From Clostridia bacterium (GTDB taxonomy: Bacteria > Bacillota > Clostridia > Oscillospirales > Acutalibacteraceae): a stretch of DNA of 64,000 nucleotides. Positions 17,062 to 27,257 of the stretch are shown piece by piece. The translations under genes and the position numbers were made by a program. The first letter of the stretch is position 1. Every line of letters starts with the position of its first letter. The stretch is from contig JAFQRY010000014.1 in the NCBI GenBank assembly GCA_017409845.1, positions 1 to 64,000 of the forward strand, read 5' to 3'. Below the pieces are notes generated by a model, which did no database searches, was not told the origin of the DNA, and was given only the letters and a program-made list of their open reading frames with translations.

Positions 17062-17963
17062 TGGTTGATTTTGAAAAACGAAGCACAGAATATGTTGAAG
17101 CAATCAACTGGGCTGTGTCGGATTATATGAGCAGGGATGCTTTCAACGGCAGAGAATCTTCAGGTCTTGAGCTTATGCGTGAGGCTATGGCTTATTCTCT
17201 CGAAAACGGCGGAAAACGCATAAGACCCATGCTCACTCTTGAGTTCTGCCGTCTGTGCGGCGGAAACTATATTGATGCCATTCCGCTTGCTGTCGGCGTT
17301 GAAATGATTCATACTTATTCGCTTATCCATGATGATTTACCCTGCATGGATGACGATGATATGAGAAGAGGAAAGCCATCGAGCCACAAGGTATTCGGCT
17401 ATGCAAATGCACTCCTTGCGGGTGATGCACTCCTCACTCTCGCCTTCGAAACCGTGCTTTCTGCCAAAAAACTCAGCGGAGAAATAAAGGCGAGAGCCGG
17501 TCTTGAGCTTGCGAAGGCTGCAGGCTGCTCAGGTATGATTGCGGGTCAGGTTATGGATCTTGCAAATGAAGGAAAAAAGGCTTCTCTTGACGAAGTCAAG
17601 GCTACAGATAAAAGAAAAACAGGTGAATTGATAAGGGTTTCCGCAATTCTCGGCTGCATTGCAGCGGGTGCGGATGAAGAAAAAATAAAAGCGGCAGAAA
17701 ATTATTGCAACTGCATCGGTCTTGCTTTCCAGATAGTTGATGATATTCTGGATGTGACAAGCGATGAAGAAACTCTCGGCAAGCCCATAGGAAGCGACAG
17801 CGAAAACGAAAAATCAACCTATGTTACGCTTCTTGGTCTTGAAGAGTCAATGCGTTATGCTTCCGGGCTTACTCAGAAAGCAAAAGAAGCACTTGAAATT
17901 TTCGGCAGTGAAGGAGAATTTCTGCTGGAGCTTGCAGATATGCTCTCTGGCAGAAAAAACTGA
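17061..17963 (+). CDS. ispA: Polyprenyl (farnesyl) diphosphate synthase
   Basis: 300 residues of the trans-prenyltransferase family. The first aspartate-rich motif is DDLPCMDDDDMRRGKPS, the second is VDDILD, and GGKRIRP is near the N-terminus. It condenses IPP with allylic diphosphates, most likely to C15 (FPP), for undecaprenyl and quinone-type lipids. Product length is not certain from sequence. Adjacent dxs supplies precursors by the MEP pathway, so two isoprenoid steps are linked in one operon. Confidence 0.94.
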   Translation: MVDFEKRSTEYVEAINWAVSDYMSRDAFNGRESSGLELMREAMAYSLENGGKRIRPMLTLEFCRLCGGNYIDAIPLAVGVEMIHTYSLIHDDLPCMDDDDMRRGKPSSHKVFGYANALLAGDALLTLAFETVLSAKKLSGEIKARAGLELAKAAGCSGMIAGQVMDLANEGKKASLDEVKATDKRKTGELIRVSAILGCIAAGADEEKIKAAENYCNCIGLAFQIVDDILDVTSDEETLGKPIGSDSENEKSTYVTLLGLEESMRYASGLTQKAKEALEIFGSEGEFLLELADMLSGRKN

Positions 17964-17969
17964 TTTTTT

Positions 17970-19841
17970 ATGGATAATCATACAGAGGAATTCAATATTC
18001 TTTCAAATATAAAACACCCTTCCGACATAAGGAAGCTCAGCGACGGCGAGCTTGAAGTGCTTTGCACAGAAATCCGCCACACTCTGATTGATACCGTTGC
18101 GTCAAACGGCGGCCATCTTGCTTCAAATCTCGGAACGGTGGAGTTGACTGTTGCCCTGCATAAGTCATTCAATTCCCCCGATGATAAAATAATCTGGGAT
18201 GTCGGTCATCAGGCTTATGCCCACAAGCTTTTAACGGGCAGGTATCCCCGTTTTTTAACCATAAGACGTGAAGACGGCATTTCGGGCTTTGTCCGCCCCG
18301 ACGAAAGCGAGCATGACAGCTTTTATGAAGGACATGCAGGTGTTTCAATATCTCAGGCTGCAGGCATAGCGGCCGCAAATGCTGTCAAAGGCAACAAGAA
18401 TTATGCTGTTGCCGTTATCGGTGACGGCTCCTTCGGCAACGGTATGACTTATGAGGCTCTCAACCATGCCGGCTCAACCGAATCAAAGCTTATTGTTATT
18501 CTCAACGACAACGAAATGTCGATTTCCGAAAACGTCGGAGCCATGGCTCGTTATCTTGCCAAGGTCAGAGCAAAGCCCGAATATTACCGCTTCAAGGCGG
18601 GAACGGAAAAAACGCTCAAAAAAATTCCCGTTGTCGGTCAGTCGCTTGCAAATCATCTTTTCAAGCTGAAGGCAACACTTAAAAATATCATATATTCCAG
18701 CTCCTTCTTTGAGGATCTGGGCTTCAGATATATCGGACCCATCGACGGTCACGATATCAACGGACTTTGTGAGGCTATGAACAGCGCAAAAATGGTGTCT
18801 GTTCCCGTTGTTATCCATGTAAATACCCTCAAAGGCAGAGGCTATGATTTTGCCGAGACATCTCCCGAAAAATTCCACGGTATTTCAAAATTCGATGTTG
18901 TTACGGGTGAAGCTATCAGCTCAGGCGAAAGTTACTCATCGCATTTCGGCAAAATACTCTGTGAATTTGCAGTTAAGGATAAACGCATCTGTGCGATAAC
19001 CGCTGCAATGGCACTCGGGACGGGTCTTGAAAATTTTTCAAAAGAATATCCTGAAAGATTTTTTGATGTCGGTATTGCCGAAGAACATGCCGTGACCTTT
19101 GCAAGCGGACTTTCCGCAGGCGGCATGATACCGGTTTTTGCAGTTTATTCAACCTTTCTTCAGCGTTGTGCCGACCAGATGATTCACGACTGTGCTCTTC
19201 AGAGAACAAAAACGGTTATTGCCGTTGACAGAGCGGGATTTGTCGGTGAAGACGGCGAAACGCATCAGGGTCTTTTCGATGTTGCCATTGCAAGAAGCAT
19301 ACCGAATACAACGGTTTATTCTCCTGCAACATATGAAGAAATGAGCAGAGCATTTTACAATGCATTTTATAAGGACAAAAATCTTGTCATTATCCGATAT
19401 CCGAGAGGGTGCATGCCCGCTCACGCGGAGGAAGCTGAAAACGCAGATTACGCTGTTGTCGGAAATCCCGATGCAAAAACGGCGATAGTTACCTACGGCA
19501 GGCTTTATTTCAATGCTCTCAAAGCAAAGGAGATTCTTGCGACAAAGGGAATTGATATCAAAATAATCAAGCTTACCAGAATAAAGCCGCTTCCCGAGGG
19601 TGCGGTTGATGAGGCATGCGGCTGCAGAAACGTTCTTTTCTTTGAGGAAGGAATGAAAAACGGCGGTGTTGCCGAAGAATTTGCGTCATTGCTTCTTGAA
19701 AGAGGCTATTGCGGAAAATATAAAATTAATGCGGTTGACGGTGAATTTGTCAGCCATGCGAGTGTTGACAGACTGATGGAAAAATATTCTATGAGCCCCG
19801 AAAGGATGGCTCTTCTGACAGAAAACGAGGTTTCTTTATGA
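17970..19841 (+). CDS. dxs: 1-deoxy-D-xylulose-5-phosphate synthase
   Basis: 623 residues, full length. The thiamine diphosphate motif GDGSFGNGMTYEALNHAG...NDNEMSISENVG lies in the first third. The transketolase central domain carries FFDVGIAEEHAVTFASGLS, and the C-terminal domain is complete. It makes DXP from pyruvate and glyceraldehyde 3-phosphate, the entry step of the MEP isoprenoid pathway. Its stop overlaps tlyA by four bases. Confidence 0.97.
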   Translation: MDNHTEEFNILSNIKHPSDIRKLSDGELEVLCTEIRHTLIDTVASNGGHLASNLGTVELTVALHKSFNSPDDKIIWDVGHQAYAHKLLTGRYPRFLTIRREDGISGFVRPDESEHDSFYEGHAGVSISQAAGIAAANAVKGNKNYAVAVIGDGSFGNGMTYEALNHAGSTESKLIVILNDNEMSISENVGAMARYLAKVRAKPEYYRFKAGTEKTLKKIPVVGQSLANHLFKLKATLKNIIYSSSFFEDLGFRYIGPIDGHDINGLCEAMNSAKMVSVPVVIHVNTLKGRGYDFAETSPEKFHGISKFDVVTGEAISSGESYSSHFGKILCEFAVKDKRICAITAAMALGTGLENFSKEYPERFFDVGIAEEHAVTFASGLSAGGMIPVFAVYSTFLQRCADQMIHDCALQRTKTVIAVDRAGFVGEDGETHQGLFDVAIARSIPNTTVYSPATYEEMSRAFYNAFYKDKNLVIIRYPRGCMPAHAEEAENADYAVVGNPDAKTAIVTYGRLYFNALKAKEILATKGIDIKIIKLTRIKPLPEGAVDEACGCRNVLFFEEGMKNGGVAEEFASLLLERGYCGKYKINAVDGEFVSHASVDRLMEKYSMSPERMALLTENEVSL

Positions 19842-20647
19842 GCGAAAAATTAAGGCTTGATGTTGCCGTTTTTGAAAGAGGCTTTGCCGAAACAAGAGAA
19901 AAAGCGAAGGCCATGATAATGGCGGGAAGTGTTTATCTCAACGGACAGAAGGCTCTCAAGGGCGGGGTTAATGTTAAAGAAACCGATGTTATAGAGGTCA
20001 GAGGGGCTGTAAATCCCTTCGTGAGCAGAGGCGGTCTGAAGCTCAATAAGGCTGTTGCAAGCTTCGGGCTTGACCTTAAGGATTGCATCTGCATGGATAT
20101 CGGTGCTTCAACGGGCGGATTTACCGACTGTATGTTGACCAACGGAGCAAAAAAAGTTTATGCAATTGATGTGGGCTACGGTCAGCTTGCGTGGAAGCTC
20201 AGATGTGACGAAAGAGTAGTCAATCTTGAACGCACAAACTTCAGATATGTGACCCGTGAGCAGGTGCCCGATGAGGTTGATTTTGCTTCGGTTGATGTTT
20301 CTTTTATTTCCCTCAGACTCATTTTACCCGTTATGCATACTCTTCTGAAAGACGGCGGACGCTCCGTGTGCCTTATCAAGCCTCAGTTTGAGGCAGGTAA
20401 GGAAAACATCGGCAAAAAAGGCGTTGTACGAGATAAATCCGTGCATGAGGATGTTGTCAGAAGCATAACTGAGTTTGCAAGTGAAAACGGATTTAAAGTT
20501 ATTGATGTTGACTTTTCACCCATAAAAGGTCCCGAGGGCAACATCGAATATCTCATGTATATAGAAAAATGCGAAAACGGTGAAATGCTCTGGAAAGGCT
20601 CCGTTAACGAGCTTGTTGAGCGTTCGCACGATAATCTTGATAAATAA
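19838..20647 (+). CDS. tlyA: TlyA-family rRNA methyltransferase (hemolysin A family)
   Basis: 269 residues. An N-terminal S4 RNA-binding domain (about 5-65) is joined to an FtsJ-like methyltransferase. The SAM-binding segment MDIGASTGGFTDCML and the motif VDVSFISLRLILP are clear. Mycobacterial TlyA 2'-O-methylates 16S and 23S rRNA; the old hemolysin name is probably misleading. It sits in the dxs-nadK-argR-recN order common in Firmicutes. Confidence 0.95.
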   Translation: MSEKLRLDVAVFERGFAETREKAKAMIMAGSVYLNGQKALKGGVNVKETDVIEVRGAVNPFVSRGGLKLNKAVASFGLDLKDCICMDIGASTGGFTDCMLTNGAKKVYAIDVGYGQLAWKLRCDERVVNLERTNFRYVTREQVPDEVDFASVDVSFISLRLILPVMHTLLKDGGRSVCLIKPQFEAGKENIGKKGVVRDKSVHEDVVRSITEFASENGFKVIDVDFSPIKGPEGNIEYLMYIEKCENGEMLWKGSVNELVERSHDNLDK

Positions 20648-20661
20648 CCGGAGGTGAAGGA

Positions 20662-21510
20662 ATGAGAATTGCTCTTATGCCGAATCTGACCAGAAAGGAA
20701 GCCTTCGGAGCAACAAAAGGAATATGCGAAAGTCTCGGAAAGCTTGGCGCTGAGTATTGCTTTACTCCCGAATTCAAAGATGACTTTTGCTTTACCGGTG
20801 CGGAGTTTCTTGCCGAGGATGAAGCTGTCAGCAGCTGCGATGCTGTTATTGCAATCGGGGGTGACGGCTCGATTATTCATGCTGCAAAGCTTGCCGCGGT
20901 TAAACAAAAGCCGATTCTCGGTGTAAATGCAGGCAGACTTGCGTTTATGGCAGGTCTTGAGGATAACGAGCTTCATCTGCTCTCGTGTCTCATTGAAGGG
21001 GATTACACCCTTGATAAAAGACTGATGCTTAAAACAGGTATCGTATGCGGCGGCGAAACGGTGAGCCTTGACTATTGCGTCAACGATACGCTGATTGCCA
21101 ACAAAGAAAAACAGAGAATGACCGCCATTGATGTTGCTCTCGACGGGAATGTTTTCAACAGCTATCTGTGTGACGGCGTACTTGTTTCTACCCCCACGGG
21201 TTCAACGGCATATTCGCTTTCGGCGGGCGGTCCGGTGGTTGACCCTGAGCTTGAAAGCATTCTGCTGACTCCTCTCTGCCCACATTCGCTTGTTGACCGT
21301 TCTCTTATTTTCAGACCCGATGCGGTTATAACGGTTGAGTCTGCCGAGGAAAGTCCGCTCTGTATCTCAAATGACGGCACGGAGCCCGTGAATATAGACC
21401 CGGGCTGCAAAGCGGTTATTTCAAGAGCGGAGTTCACTGCGAATTTCATCAGAATTAAATCGGATAATTTTATTGACATATTATATAAAAAACTGGCACA
21501 AAGAAGATAA
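20662..21510 (+). CDS. nadK: NAD kinase
   Basis: 282 residues. AIGGDGSIIHAAK is the diagnostic GGDG motif, with CVNDTLIANK and STPTGSTAYSLSAGGPVVDP downstream. It phosphorylates NAD+ to NADP+. GGAGG precedes the ATG at 20662. It lies in the operon 14 bases after tlyA. Confidence 0.97.
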   Translation: MRIALMPNLTRKEAFGATKGICESLGKLGAEYCFTPEFKDDFCFTGAEFLAEDEAVSSCDAVIAIGGDGSIIHAAKLAAVKQKPILGVNAGRLAFMAGLEDNELHLLSCLIEGDYTLDKRLMLKTGIVCGGETVSLDYCVNDTLIANKEKQRMTAIDVALDGNVFNSYLCDGVLVSTPTGSTAYSLSAGGPVVDPELESILLTPLCPHSLVDRSLIFRPDAVITVESAEESPLCISNDGTEPVNIDPGCKAVISRAEFTANFIRIKSDNFIDILYKKLAQRR

Positions 21511-21530
21511 ATCAAGGAGTGTAAAAAATC

Positions 21531-21980
21531 ATGAAAAAGAAAAGACATGAAGCGATAATCAGACTTATCGAACAGCACTGCCTCTCAACCCAGACCGACC
21601 TTCTTGAAATGCTTAAAGCAGAAGGCTTTGACACAACCCAGGCAACCATATCAAGAGATATCAAGGATCTCAGACTCATTAAAAAGGTTGATGAGCTCGG
21701 CAGAAGCCGATATGCGGTTGATACGGGAGATTCGGGCGAGCTTCTCGGCAAATACAGAAGCATTTTTGCTCATTCCGTTATCTCAGCGGATTACGCAGGT
21801 AATACCCTTGTTATCAAATGCTACACAGGTATGGCTCAGGCTGCTTGTGCGGCACTTGACTCAATGCATTGGGAGGGTCTTGTGGGCACTCTTGCGGGTG
21901 ATGACACTATTTTTGCTCTTTGCAGAACTACCGAAAATGCAAGTCAGATGAAGGATGCAATTGCGGAGCTTATTTCCTGA
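21531..21980 (+). CDS. argR: Arginine repressor
   Basis: 149 residues. The N-terminal winged helix contains the recognition segment TTQATISRDIKDLRL, and the C-terminal hexamerisation and arginine-binding domain ends with GTLAGDDTIFALCRT. ArgR represses arginine biosynthesis genes in response to arginine; no arg genes lie in this window. The argR-recN pairing is conserved in Firmicutes. Confidence 0.97.
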   Translation: MKKKRHEAIIRLIEQHCLSTQTDLLEMLKAEGFDTTQATISRDIKDLRLIKKVDELGRSRYAVDTGDSGELLGKYRSIFAHSVISADYAGNTLVIKCYTGMAQAACAALDSMHWEGLVGTLAGDDTIFALCRTTENASQMKDAIAELIS

Positions 21981-21998
21981 AGGGACGAATAATCAATT

Positions 21999-23669
21999 AT
22001 GTTAATCGGTTTAAAAATCGGGAATATTGCCGTTATTGAGAGTGCGGAGCTTGAATTTGACAGCGGTCTCAATGTTATGACGGGCGAAACGGGTGCGGGT
22101 AAGTCCATCGTTATTGATGCGATAAATGCCGTGCTCGGCGAACGCACGTCCAGAGAGCTTATCCGTTCGGGTGCGGAGAGCGCAAGCGTTTATGCCTCGT
22201 TTGCGGATATCAGCGAAGAAACGCAGAGTATTCTTGATGATATGGGCGTTGAAAAAATGCCCGATAATACCCTTGTTCTCAGCCGTTCGCTGAGCACATC
22301 GGGCAAAAATTCCTGCCGCATAAACGGCTGCCCCGTAACGGTATCTGCTCTTAAAGAAATAGGCTCAGGTCTTATAAATATTCACGGTCAGCACGACAGT
22401 CAGGCTTTGCTTTCGCCCGATAAGCATTGCGGCTTCATTGATTCTCTTGCCGAAAATGCAGAACTTCGTACGGAATACAGGCAGGTTTTTACAAATCTTG
22501 TTTCAGTAAAGAAAGAACTTGATTCTCTTTATGACACAAGAGATGAAAAAGCGGCACGGCTTGATTATCTTGCTTTTCAGATTGATGAAATAACAGCAGC
22601 GGATGTAAAAATCGGTGAAAGGGAAGCTCTTTCAAAAGAAAAGGAGCTTCTTCAGCACAGCGGTAAGGTTATAAAAGCTCTTGAAAATGCATATTCCGCA
22701 CTGAGAAGTGAAAACGGAATTCTGACAGGTGTTGAAGACTGTGCAGGCGACCTTGAAAGAGCCGCAGAATATTATGATTCCGCAGAAAATGCGGCAAAGG
22801 GCATAAGAGGAATTGCTTATGAGCTTGCAGATTTTACTGCTGAGGTCAGAGGTCTTATCGACGGATTTGACTATAATCCCGAACGGCTTACCGCGATAAA
22901 CGAAAGGCTTGATTTTCTTTACCGTCTTTCCATGAAATACGGCAAGGATGAAGAGGATATTCTTTCTTATCTTGAAAAAGCTCAGAAAGAGAAAAACGAA
23001 ATAGAAATATCCGACGAAAGAATATCGGAGCTTGAAGAAAAGCTTTATGCTCTTTCGGATGAAATAAAAATACTTTCCGCAAAGCTTACCGAAAGCAGAA
23101 TGAAGGCGGCTGCCGAGTTTGAAAAGAGCGTCAAAGCGGAGCTTGAATTCCTTGATATGCCGAAGGTAACCTTTGTTGTTGACAGAAAACAGACCGCACT
23201 TACTTCAAAGGGTGCGGATGCGATAGAATTTTTAATCAGTGCAAATCCCGGTCAGGAGCCCAGACCCATTGCAAAAATCGCTTCGGGCGGTGAGCTTTCA
23301 AGGATTATGCTTGCAATCAAAAATGTTCTTTCGGATAAAGATAATATCGGCACTCTGATTTTTGATGAAATAGATACGGGAGTCAGCGGCTCGGCGGCTG
23401 AAAAAATCGCACTTAAGCTTGGCGAGGTTTCAAAGGGCAGGCAGGTCATCTGCGTTACTCATCTTGCCAGGATCGCCGCTCAGGCAGACTGTCACATGAA
23501 AATAATGAAATCTGTTGACGAAAACAAAACATATACAAAAATAGAACCCCTTGATTTTGAAGGCAGGGCAGCTGAAATTGCGAGAATCTCGGGCGGAGGC
23601 AATGTAACGGCTCTTCAGCTTGAAACCGCAAGAGAAATGCTTCTGAGCGCAAAGGAGAAAAGCTTATGA
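21999..23669 (+). CDS. recN: DNA repair protein RecN
   Basis: 556 residues of the SMC-like family. Walker A is GETGAGKSIVIDA, NIHGQHDSQALL follows, the middle third is coiled coil, and the C-terminus has ASGGELSRIMLAIK, LIFDEIDTGVSG and VTHLARIAAQAD. It acts at double-strand breaks. The gene ends with a four-base overlap with a TIM-barrel protein that is not normally part of this cluster. Confidence 0.97.
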   Translation: MLIGLKIGNIAVIESAELEFDSGLNVMTGETGAGKSIVIDAINAVLGERTSRELIRSGAESASVYASFADISEETQSILDDMGVEKMPDNTLVLSRSLSTSGKNSCRINGCPVTVSALKEIGSGLINIHGQHDSQALLSPDKHCGFIDSLAENAELRTEYRQVFTNLVSVKKELDSLYDTRDEKAARLDYLAFQIDEITAADVKIGEREALSKEKELLQHSGKVIKALENAYSALRSENGILTGVEDCAGDLERAAEYYDSAENAAKGIRGIAYELADFTAEVRGLIDGFDYNPERLTAINERLDFLYRLSMKYGKDEEDILSYLEKAQKEKNEIEISDERISELEEKLYALSDEIKILSAKLTESRMKAAAEFEKSVKAELEFLDMPKVTFVVDRKQTALTSKGADAIEFLISANPGQEPRPIAKIASGGELSRIMLAIKNVLSDKDNIGTLIFDEIDTGVSGSAAEKIALKLGEVSKGRQVICVTHLARIAAQADCHMKIMKSVDENKTYTKIEPLDFEGRAAEIARISGGGNVTALQLETAREMLLSAKEKSL

Positions 23670-24439
23670 AATTCGGCATTTGTATCGGAACGGACATTGA
23701 AAAAATGAAATTTATAAAATCTCTCGGATATGATTATGCCGAGGGCCATTGTCAGGAAATTGTCCAAAAGAGCAAGGAATATCTTGACGAAATGAAAGCA
23801 ACGGGGCTTCCCGTTATTGCCGCAAACTGTTTTATCGGAATGAAAATTGTCGGCAAAGATAAAGATGAAGAAAAGATAAAGGAATATCTTGAGGTGCTTT
23901 TTGAAAAAGCATCATATCTCGGATTGAAATATCTTGTTTTCGGCTCGGGCGGTGCAAGAAGAATTCCCGATGACATGAGTCTTGAAGAGGGCAGGGAGGA
24001 GATAATTTGTTTTCTTAAAAATCTCGTAGCCCCGCTTGCAGAAAAATATAAAATTCCCGTTGCAATCGAGCCGCTCAGACCCGAAGAATGCAACGCAATC
24101 AATACCGTTTCCGACGGTGTGGAAATTGCAAAAGCGGTAAATTCGCCTTATGTCAGAGTCCTTGCCGATGTTGCACATATGTATGTTCAGAATGAGGCAG
24201 TGGACAGTCTTCTTGATTATAAAGGCTGGATTGTTCATGCACACACATCAAATCCCGACCCGGGACCGGAGTATGACTGCAAAAGGCTTTTTCCCTGTAA
24301 GGATGATAATTTCAGTCAGTCATCATTTGTTGATTCGCTTAAAGCAATCGGAGTTGAGCATTGCTCGATAGAAGCGAATGTTATTGATTTTGAAACAGAT
24401 GCAAGGAACGCATATGAAGTCCTGAAGGAGCTGAAATAA
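23666..24439 (+). CDS. Sugar phosphate isomerase/epimerase-like TIM barrel protein
   Basis: 257 residues of the xylose isomerase-like/AP endonuclease 2 fold. Visible metal-ligand-type segments are VAIEPLRPEE, VRVLADVAHMYVQ, VHAHTSNPD and CSIEANV, which give the Glu/Asp/His/Glu pattern of sugar epimerases. The actual substrate is unknown. It overlaps recN by 4 bases and the next SGNH hydrolase by one base, so it is co-translated with both. A carbohydrate role for this pair is likely from the folds. Confidence 0.8.
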   Translation: MKFGICIGTDIEKMKFIKSLGYDYAEGHCQEIVQKSKEYLDEMKATGLPVIAANCFIGMKIVGKDKDEEKIKEYLEVLFEKASYLGLKYLVFGSGGARRIPDDMSLEEGREEIICFLKNLVAPLAEKYKIPVAIEPLRPEECNAINTVSDGVEIAKAVNSPYVRVLADVAHMYVQNEAVDSLLDYKGWIVHAHTSNPDPGPEYDCKRLFPCKDDNFSQSSFVDSLKAIGVEHCSIEANVIDFETDARNAYEVLKELK

Positions 24440-25164
24440 TGAAGCTTACGGATAAGGATGTTATTCTTTTCTCGGGTGACTCGATAACCGACGGTAACCG
24501 CGGTAAGAGTATGGACTGTAACCATATTATGGGTCACGGCTATCAGTATATAGTTTCGGGCAGGCTTGCTCTTGATAATTGCGAAGCAAGACCGAAATTC
24601 ATCAACAAAGGCTATTCAGGCGATGTGGCTGAGGGTCTTTATAAAAACTGGCAGGCTGATGTTATTGACAACAGGCCGACGATTCTCAGTATTCTTGTCG
24701 GCGTAAACGATGGCGGCAGAGGCTGGTTTGACGAAATCACTCCCGATGAAGCTGCGGGACGACACGAAAAATATCTGCGACTTATTCTTGAAAAAACAAG
24801 AAAAGAGCTCGGCAATATAAAAATCATTGTTTGCGAACCTTTTTATTTTCCGCTTGATAAGTCAGATTATTCTTACAGATACACGCCTCATCCTGACGGA
24901 GTTGAAGGACCTTTCAAGCGTCCCGACAGCAATGACCCCGAGGATTCCGTTGCATACCGTGAGGCGGCAAATATAAAAATCAGATCGGCAACGAAAAAGC
25001 TTGCTGAGGAATTTGACTGCGTTTTTGTTCCTCTTTATGATAAAATCAAAGAGCACGCAGAGAAATCAAAAACGGAATATTTCATATGGGACGGAACCCA
25101 TCCAAGCATCGCAGGTCACATGATTATTGCAGAAGAGTGGCTGAAAGCCTTTAATGAAATATAA
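24439..25164 (+). CDS. SGNH/GDSL-family hydrolase
   Basis: 241 residues, no signal peptide. Block I FSGDSITDGN holds the nucleophile Ser15, a Gly block (NKGYSGD) and the Asn block (VGVNDGGRG) follow, and WDGTHPSIAGH supplies the catalytic Asp and His. Such enzymes are esterases, often deacetylating sugars. It forms a coupled pair with the preceding TIM-barrel protein, which suggests turnover of an acetylated or acylated sugar (inference). It is the last gene before the tyrS promoter. Confidence 0.85.
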   Translation: MKLTDKDVILFSGDSITDGNRGKSMDCNHIMGHGYQYIVSGRLALDNCEARPKFINKGYSGDVAEGLYKNWQADVIDNRPTILSILVGVNDGGRGWFDEITPDEAAGRHEKYLRLILEKTRKELGNIKIIVCEPFYFPLDKSDYSYRYTPHPDGVEGPFKRPDSNDPEDSVAYREAANIKIRSATKKLAEEFDCVFVPLYDKIKEHAEKSKTEYFIWDGTHPSIAGHMIIAEEWLKAFNEI

Positions 25165-25170
25165 CAAAGC

Positions 25171-25200
25171 TTGACAAAGCAATACATAATAATGTATATT
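25171..25200 (+). promoter_or_regulatory. Promoter of tyrS
   Basis: TTGACA (25171-25176) and TATATT (25195-25200) are 18 bases apart. Only about 40 bases separate the likely start point from the ATG, too few for a T-box leader. Confidence 0.7.
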
Positions 25201-25245
25201 TTTATAGTTTGATAATGTAAACAATATCGAAAGGATGTTTTAATA

Positions 25246-26469
25246 ATGCAGATTTATGAAGAGCTTGTTGCAAGAGGACTTATTGCACAGGTAACGGACG
25301 AAAAAGAAATCAGAGATCTTATCAACAACGGCAAGGCTGTTTTTTATATCGGCTTTGACCCCACAGCTGACAGCCTTCATGTAGGTCATTTCATGGCTCT
25401 TTGCCTTATGAAAAGACTTCAGATGGCGGGCAACAGACCCATCGCCCTTCTCGGCGGCGGTACAGGTATGATTGGTGACCCTTCAGGCAGAAGTGATCTC
25501 CGTCAGGTTCTCACCAAGGAAACAATCGAGCATAATGTTGAATGCTTCAAAAAGCAGATGAGCCGCTTCATCGAGTTCGGCGAAGGCAAAGCAATGATGA
25601 TCAACAACGCAGACTGGCTTCTCAATCTCAACTATGTTGATGTTCTCCGTGAGGTCGGTGCATGCTTCTCTGTTAATAATATGCTCCGTGCGGAATGCTA
25701 TAAGCAGAGAATGGAAAAGGGACTTTCCTTCCTTGAATTTAACTATATGATTATGCAGAGCTATGACTTCTATCATCTTTTCAAGGAATACGGCTGCAAC
25801 ATGCAGTTCGGCGGCGATGACCAGTGGTCAAATATGCTTGGCGGTACCGAGCTTATCAGAAAGAAGCTTGGCAAGGATGCTTATGCAATGACTATCACCC
25901 TTCTCCTCAACTCCGAGGGAAAGAAGATGGGCAAGACCGCATCGGGTGCTGTATGGCTTGATCCCGAAAAGACCTCACCTTATGAATTCTATCAGTATTG
26001 GCGTAATGTAGGCGATGATGATGTTCTCAAGTGCATCCGTATGCTTACCTTCCTTCCTCTGGAAGAAATTGATGCAATGGATTCATGGGAAGGCAGCCAG
26101 CTCAATACCGCAAAGGAAATTCTTGCTTTCGAGCTCACAAAGCTTGTTCACGGCGAAGAAGAGGCAGCAAAGGCACAGGCTGCCGCAAAAGCTATTTTCA
26201 GCGGTGCCGCTGACCTTGATAACATGCCTTCAACAACTCTCGCAGACGAAGATTTCACCGACGGTGCAATCGACATCATGGATATCCTCATCAAAGCAGG
26301 CATCACAAAGTCAAGAGGCGAGGGCAGAAGACTTGTTCAGCAGGGCGGTATTTCCGTTGATGATGCAAAGGTTACAGATTTTGCAATGAGCTTCACACAG
26401 GCTGCTCTCAAGGAAGCTCCCATCGTTGTTAAGAAGGGCAAGAAAATCTTCCATAAGATTGAGGCATAA
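25246..26469 (+). CDS. tyrS: Tyrosyl-tRNA synthetase
   Basis: 407 residues. The class I signature is HVGH (45-48), and the second signature is KMGKT (about 227-231), a normal variant of KMSKS in TyrRS. The C-terminus has an S4-like domain ([21 protein letters not shown]). It charges tRNA-Tyr. It is followed after two bases by a HAD phosphatase and probably shares its transcript. Base composition is slightly richer than its neighbours, as expected for a highly expressed gene. Confidence 0.98.
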   Translation: MQIYEELVARGLIAQVTDEKEIRDLINNGKAVFYIGFDPTADSLHVGHFMALCLMKRLQMAGNRPIALLGGGTGMIGDPSGRSDLRQVLTKETIEHNVECFKKQMSRFIEFGEGKAMMINNADWLLNLNYVDVLREVGACFSVNNMLRAECYKQRMEKGLSFLEFNYMIMQSYDFYHLFKEYGCNMQFGGDDQWSNMLGGTELIRKKLGKDAYAMTITLLLNSEGKKMGKTASGAVWLDPEKTSPYEFYQYWRNVGDDDVLKCIRMLTFLPLEEIDAMDSWEGSQLNTAKEILAFELTKLVHGEEEAAKAQAAAKAIFSGAADLDNMPSTTLADEDFTDGAIDIMDILIKAGITKSRGEGRRLVQQGGISVDDAKVTDFAMSFTQAALKEAPIVVKKGKKIFHKIEA

Positions 26470-26471
26470 TT

Positions 26472-27251
26472 ATGCTTGACAATAAAGAAAAATGTGCGGT
26501 TTTTCTTGATATCGACGGAACTTTAATCAGCAACAGCTTTAAAATTTCTCGGGAAAACCTCGATGCTATTGCCAAAGCAAGAGCGAGAGGACACATGGTT
26601 TTTATAAATACGGGACGCTCTTGGGGAAACATTCCCGAAGTTCTTCACGAGCAGTTTGAGCTTGACGGAATTATTTCGGGCATCGGAACCATGATTGTTA
26701 TGAACGGAAAGCCTGTTTTCAAATCATGCATGAGCAAAGACCTTGTAAAGCGTGTTTCGGAATACTTTTTTGATAATCCGCAGTATTGGGCACTTTTTGA
26801 GGGAATCAAAAATGTTTATTCAATAGAAAACGATGAAAGAGAAAAGCGGAAGCATGAAATTTCCGTTTCGTCTCCCGAGGATTGCGAAAAGATTTGTGCC
26901 GATGATGAAATTCAGGTTATCGCCATGGGAAAAACAGCTCCCGATGAATTCAGAGAGCTTTTTAAAGATGAACTGACGGTATTTCAGTTTGAAACCTATG
27001 CCGACTGCGTTGCACGCGGATTAAACAAGGCAAAGGGGATTGAAAAGGTTCTTGAATTGACGGGAATAAAGCGTGAAAATACAATTGCAATCGGCGACAG
27101 TAACAACGATTACGATATGCTGAAATATGCAGGCATCGGCGTTGCTATGGCGAATTCACAGCAGTCCATTCTCAACATGGCGGATTATATAACCGCTTCT
27201 GCAAGCGAAAACGGTGTTGCAAGAGCGATTGAAAAATTTTTGCTTGATTAA
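26472..27251 (+). CDS. HAD-superfamily hydrolase, Cof type
   Basis: 259 residues. Motif I is FLDIDGTL (nucleophile Asp13, acid Asp15), and motif IV is IAIGDSNNDYDMLKYAGIGVAMANS. The cap domain and length fit the Cof/YbiV-like subgroup IIB that dephosphorylates sugar phosphates or flavin-type compounds. The specific substrate is unknown. The ATG is two bases after the tyrS stop. Confidence 0.92.
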   Translation: MLDNKEKCAVFLDIDGTLISNSFKISRENLDAIAKARARGHMVFINTGRSWGNIPEVLHEQFELDGIISGIGTMIVMNGKPVFKSCMSKDLVKRVSEYFFDNPQYWALFEGIKNVYSIENDEREKRKHEISVSSPEDCEKICADDEIQVIAMGKTAPDEFRELFKDELTVFQFETYADCVARGLNKAKGIEKVLELTGIKRENTIAIGDSNNDYDMLKYAGIGVAMANSQQSILNMADYITASASENGVARAIEKFLLD

Positions 27252-27257
27252 TATTAC

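Noticed and set aside
20383-20976. Minus-strand open frame of 197 codons
   Set aside because: It spans the tlyA-nadK junction in antisense and has no recognisable features.
25201-25245. T-box riboswitch before tyrS
   Set aside because: The leader after the predicted promoter is only about 40 bases and contains no specifier or antiterminator structure.
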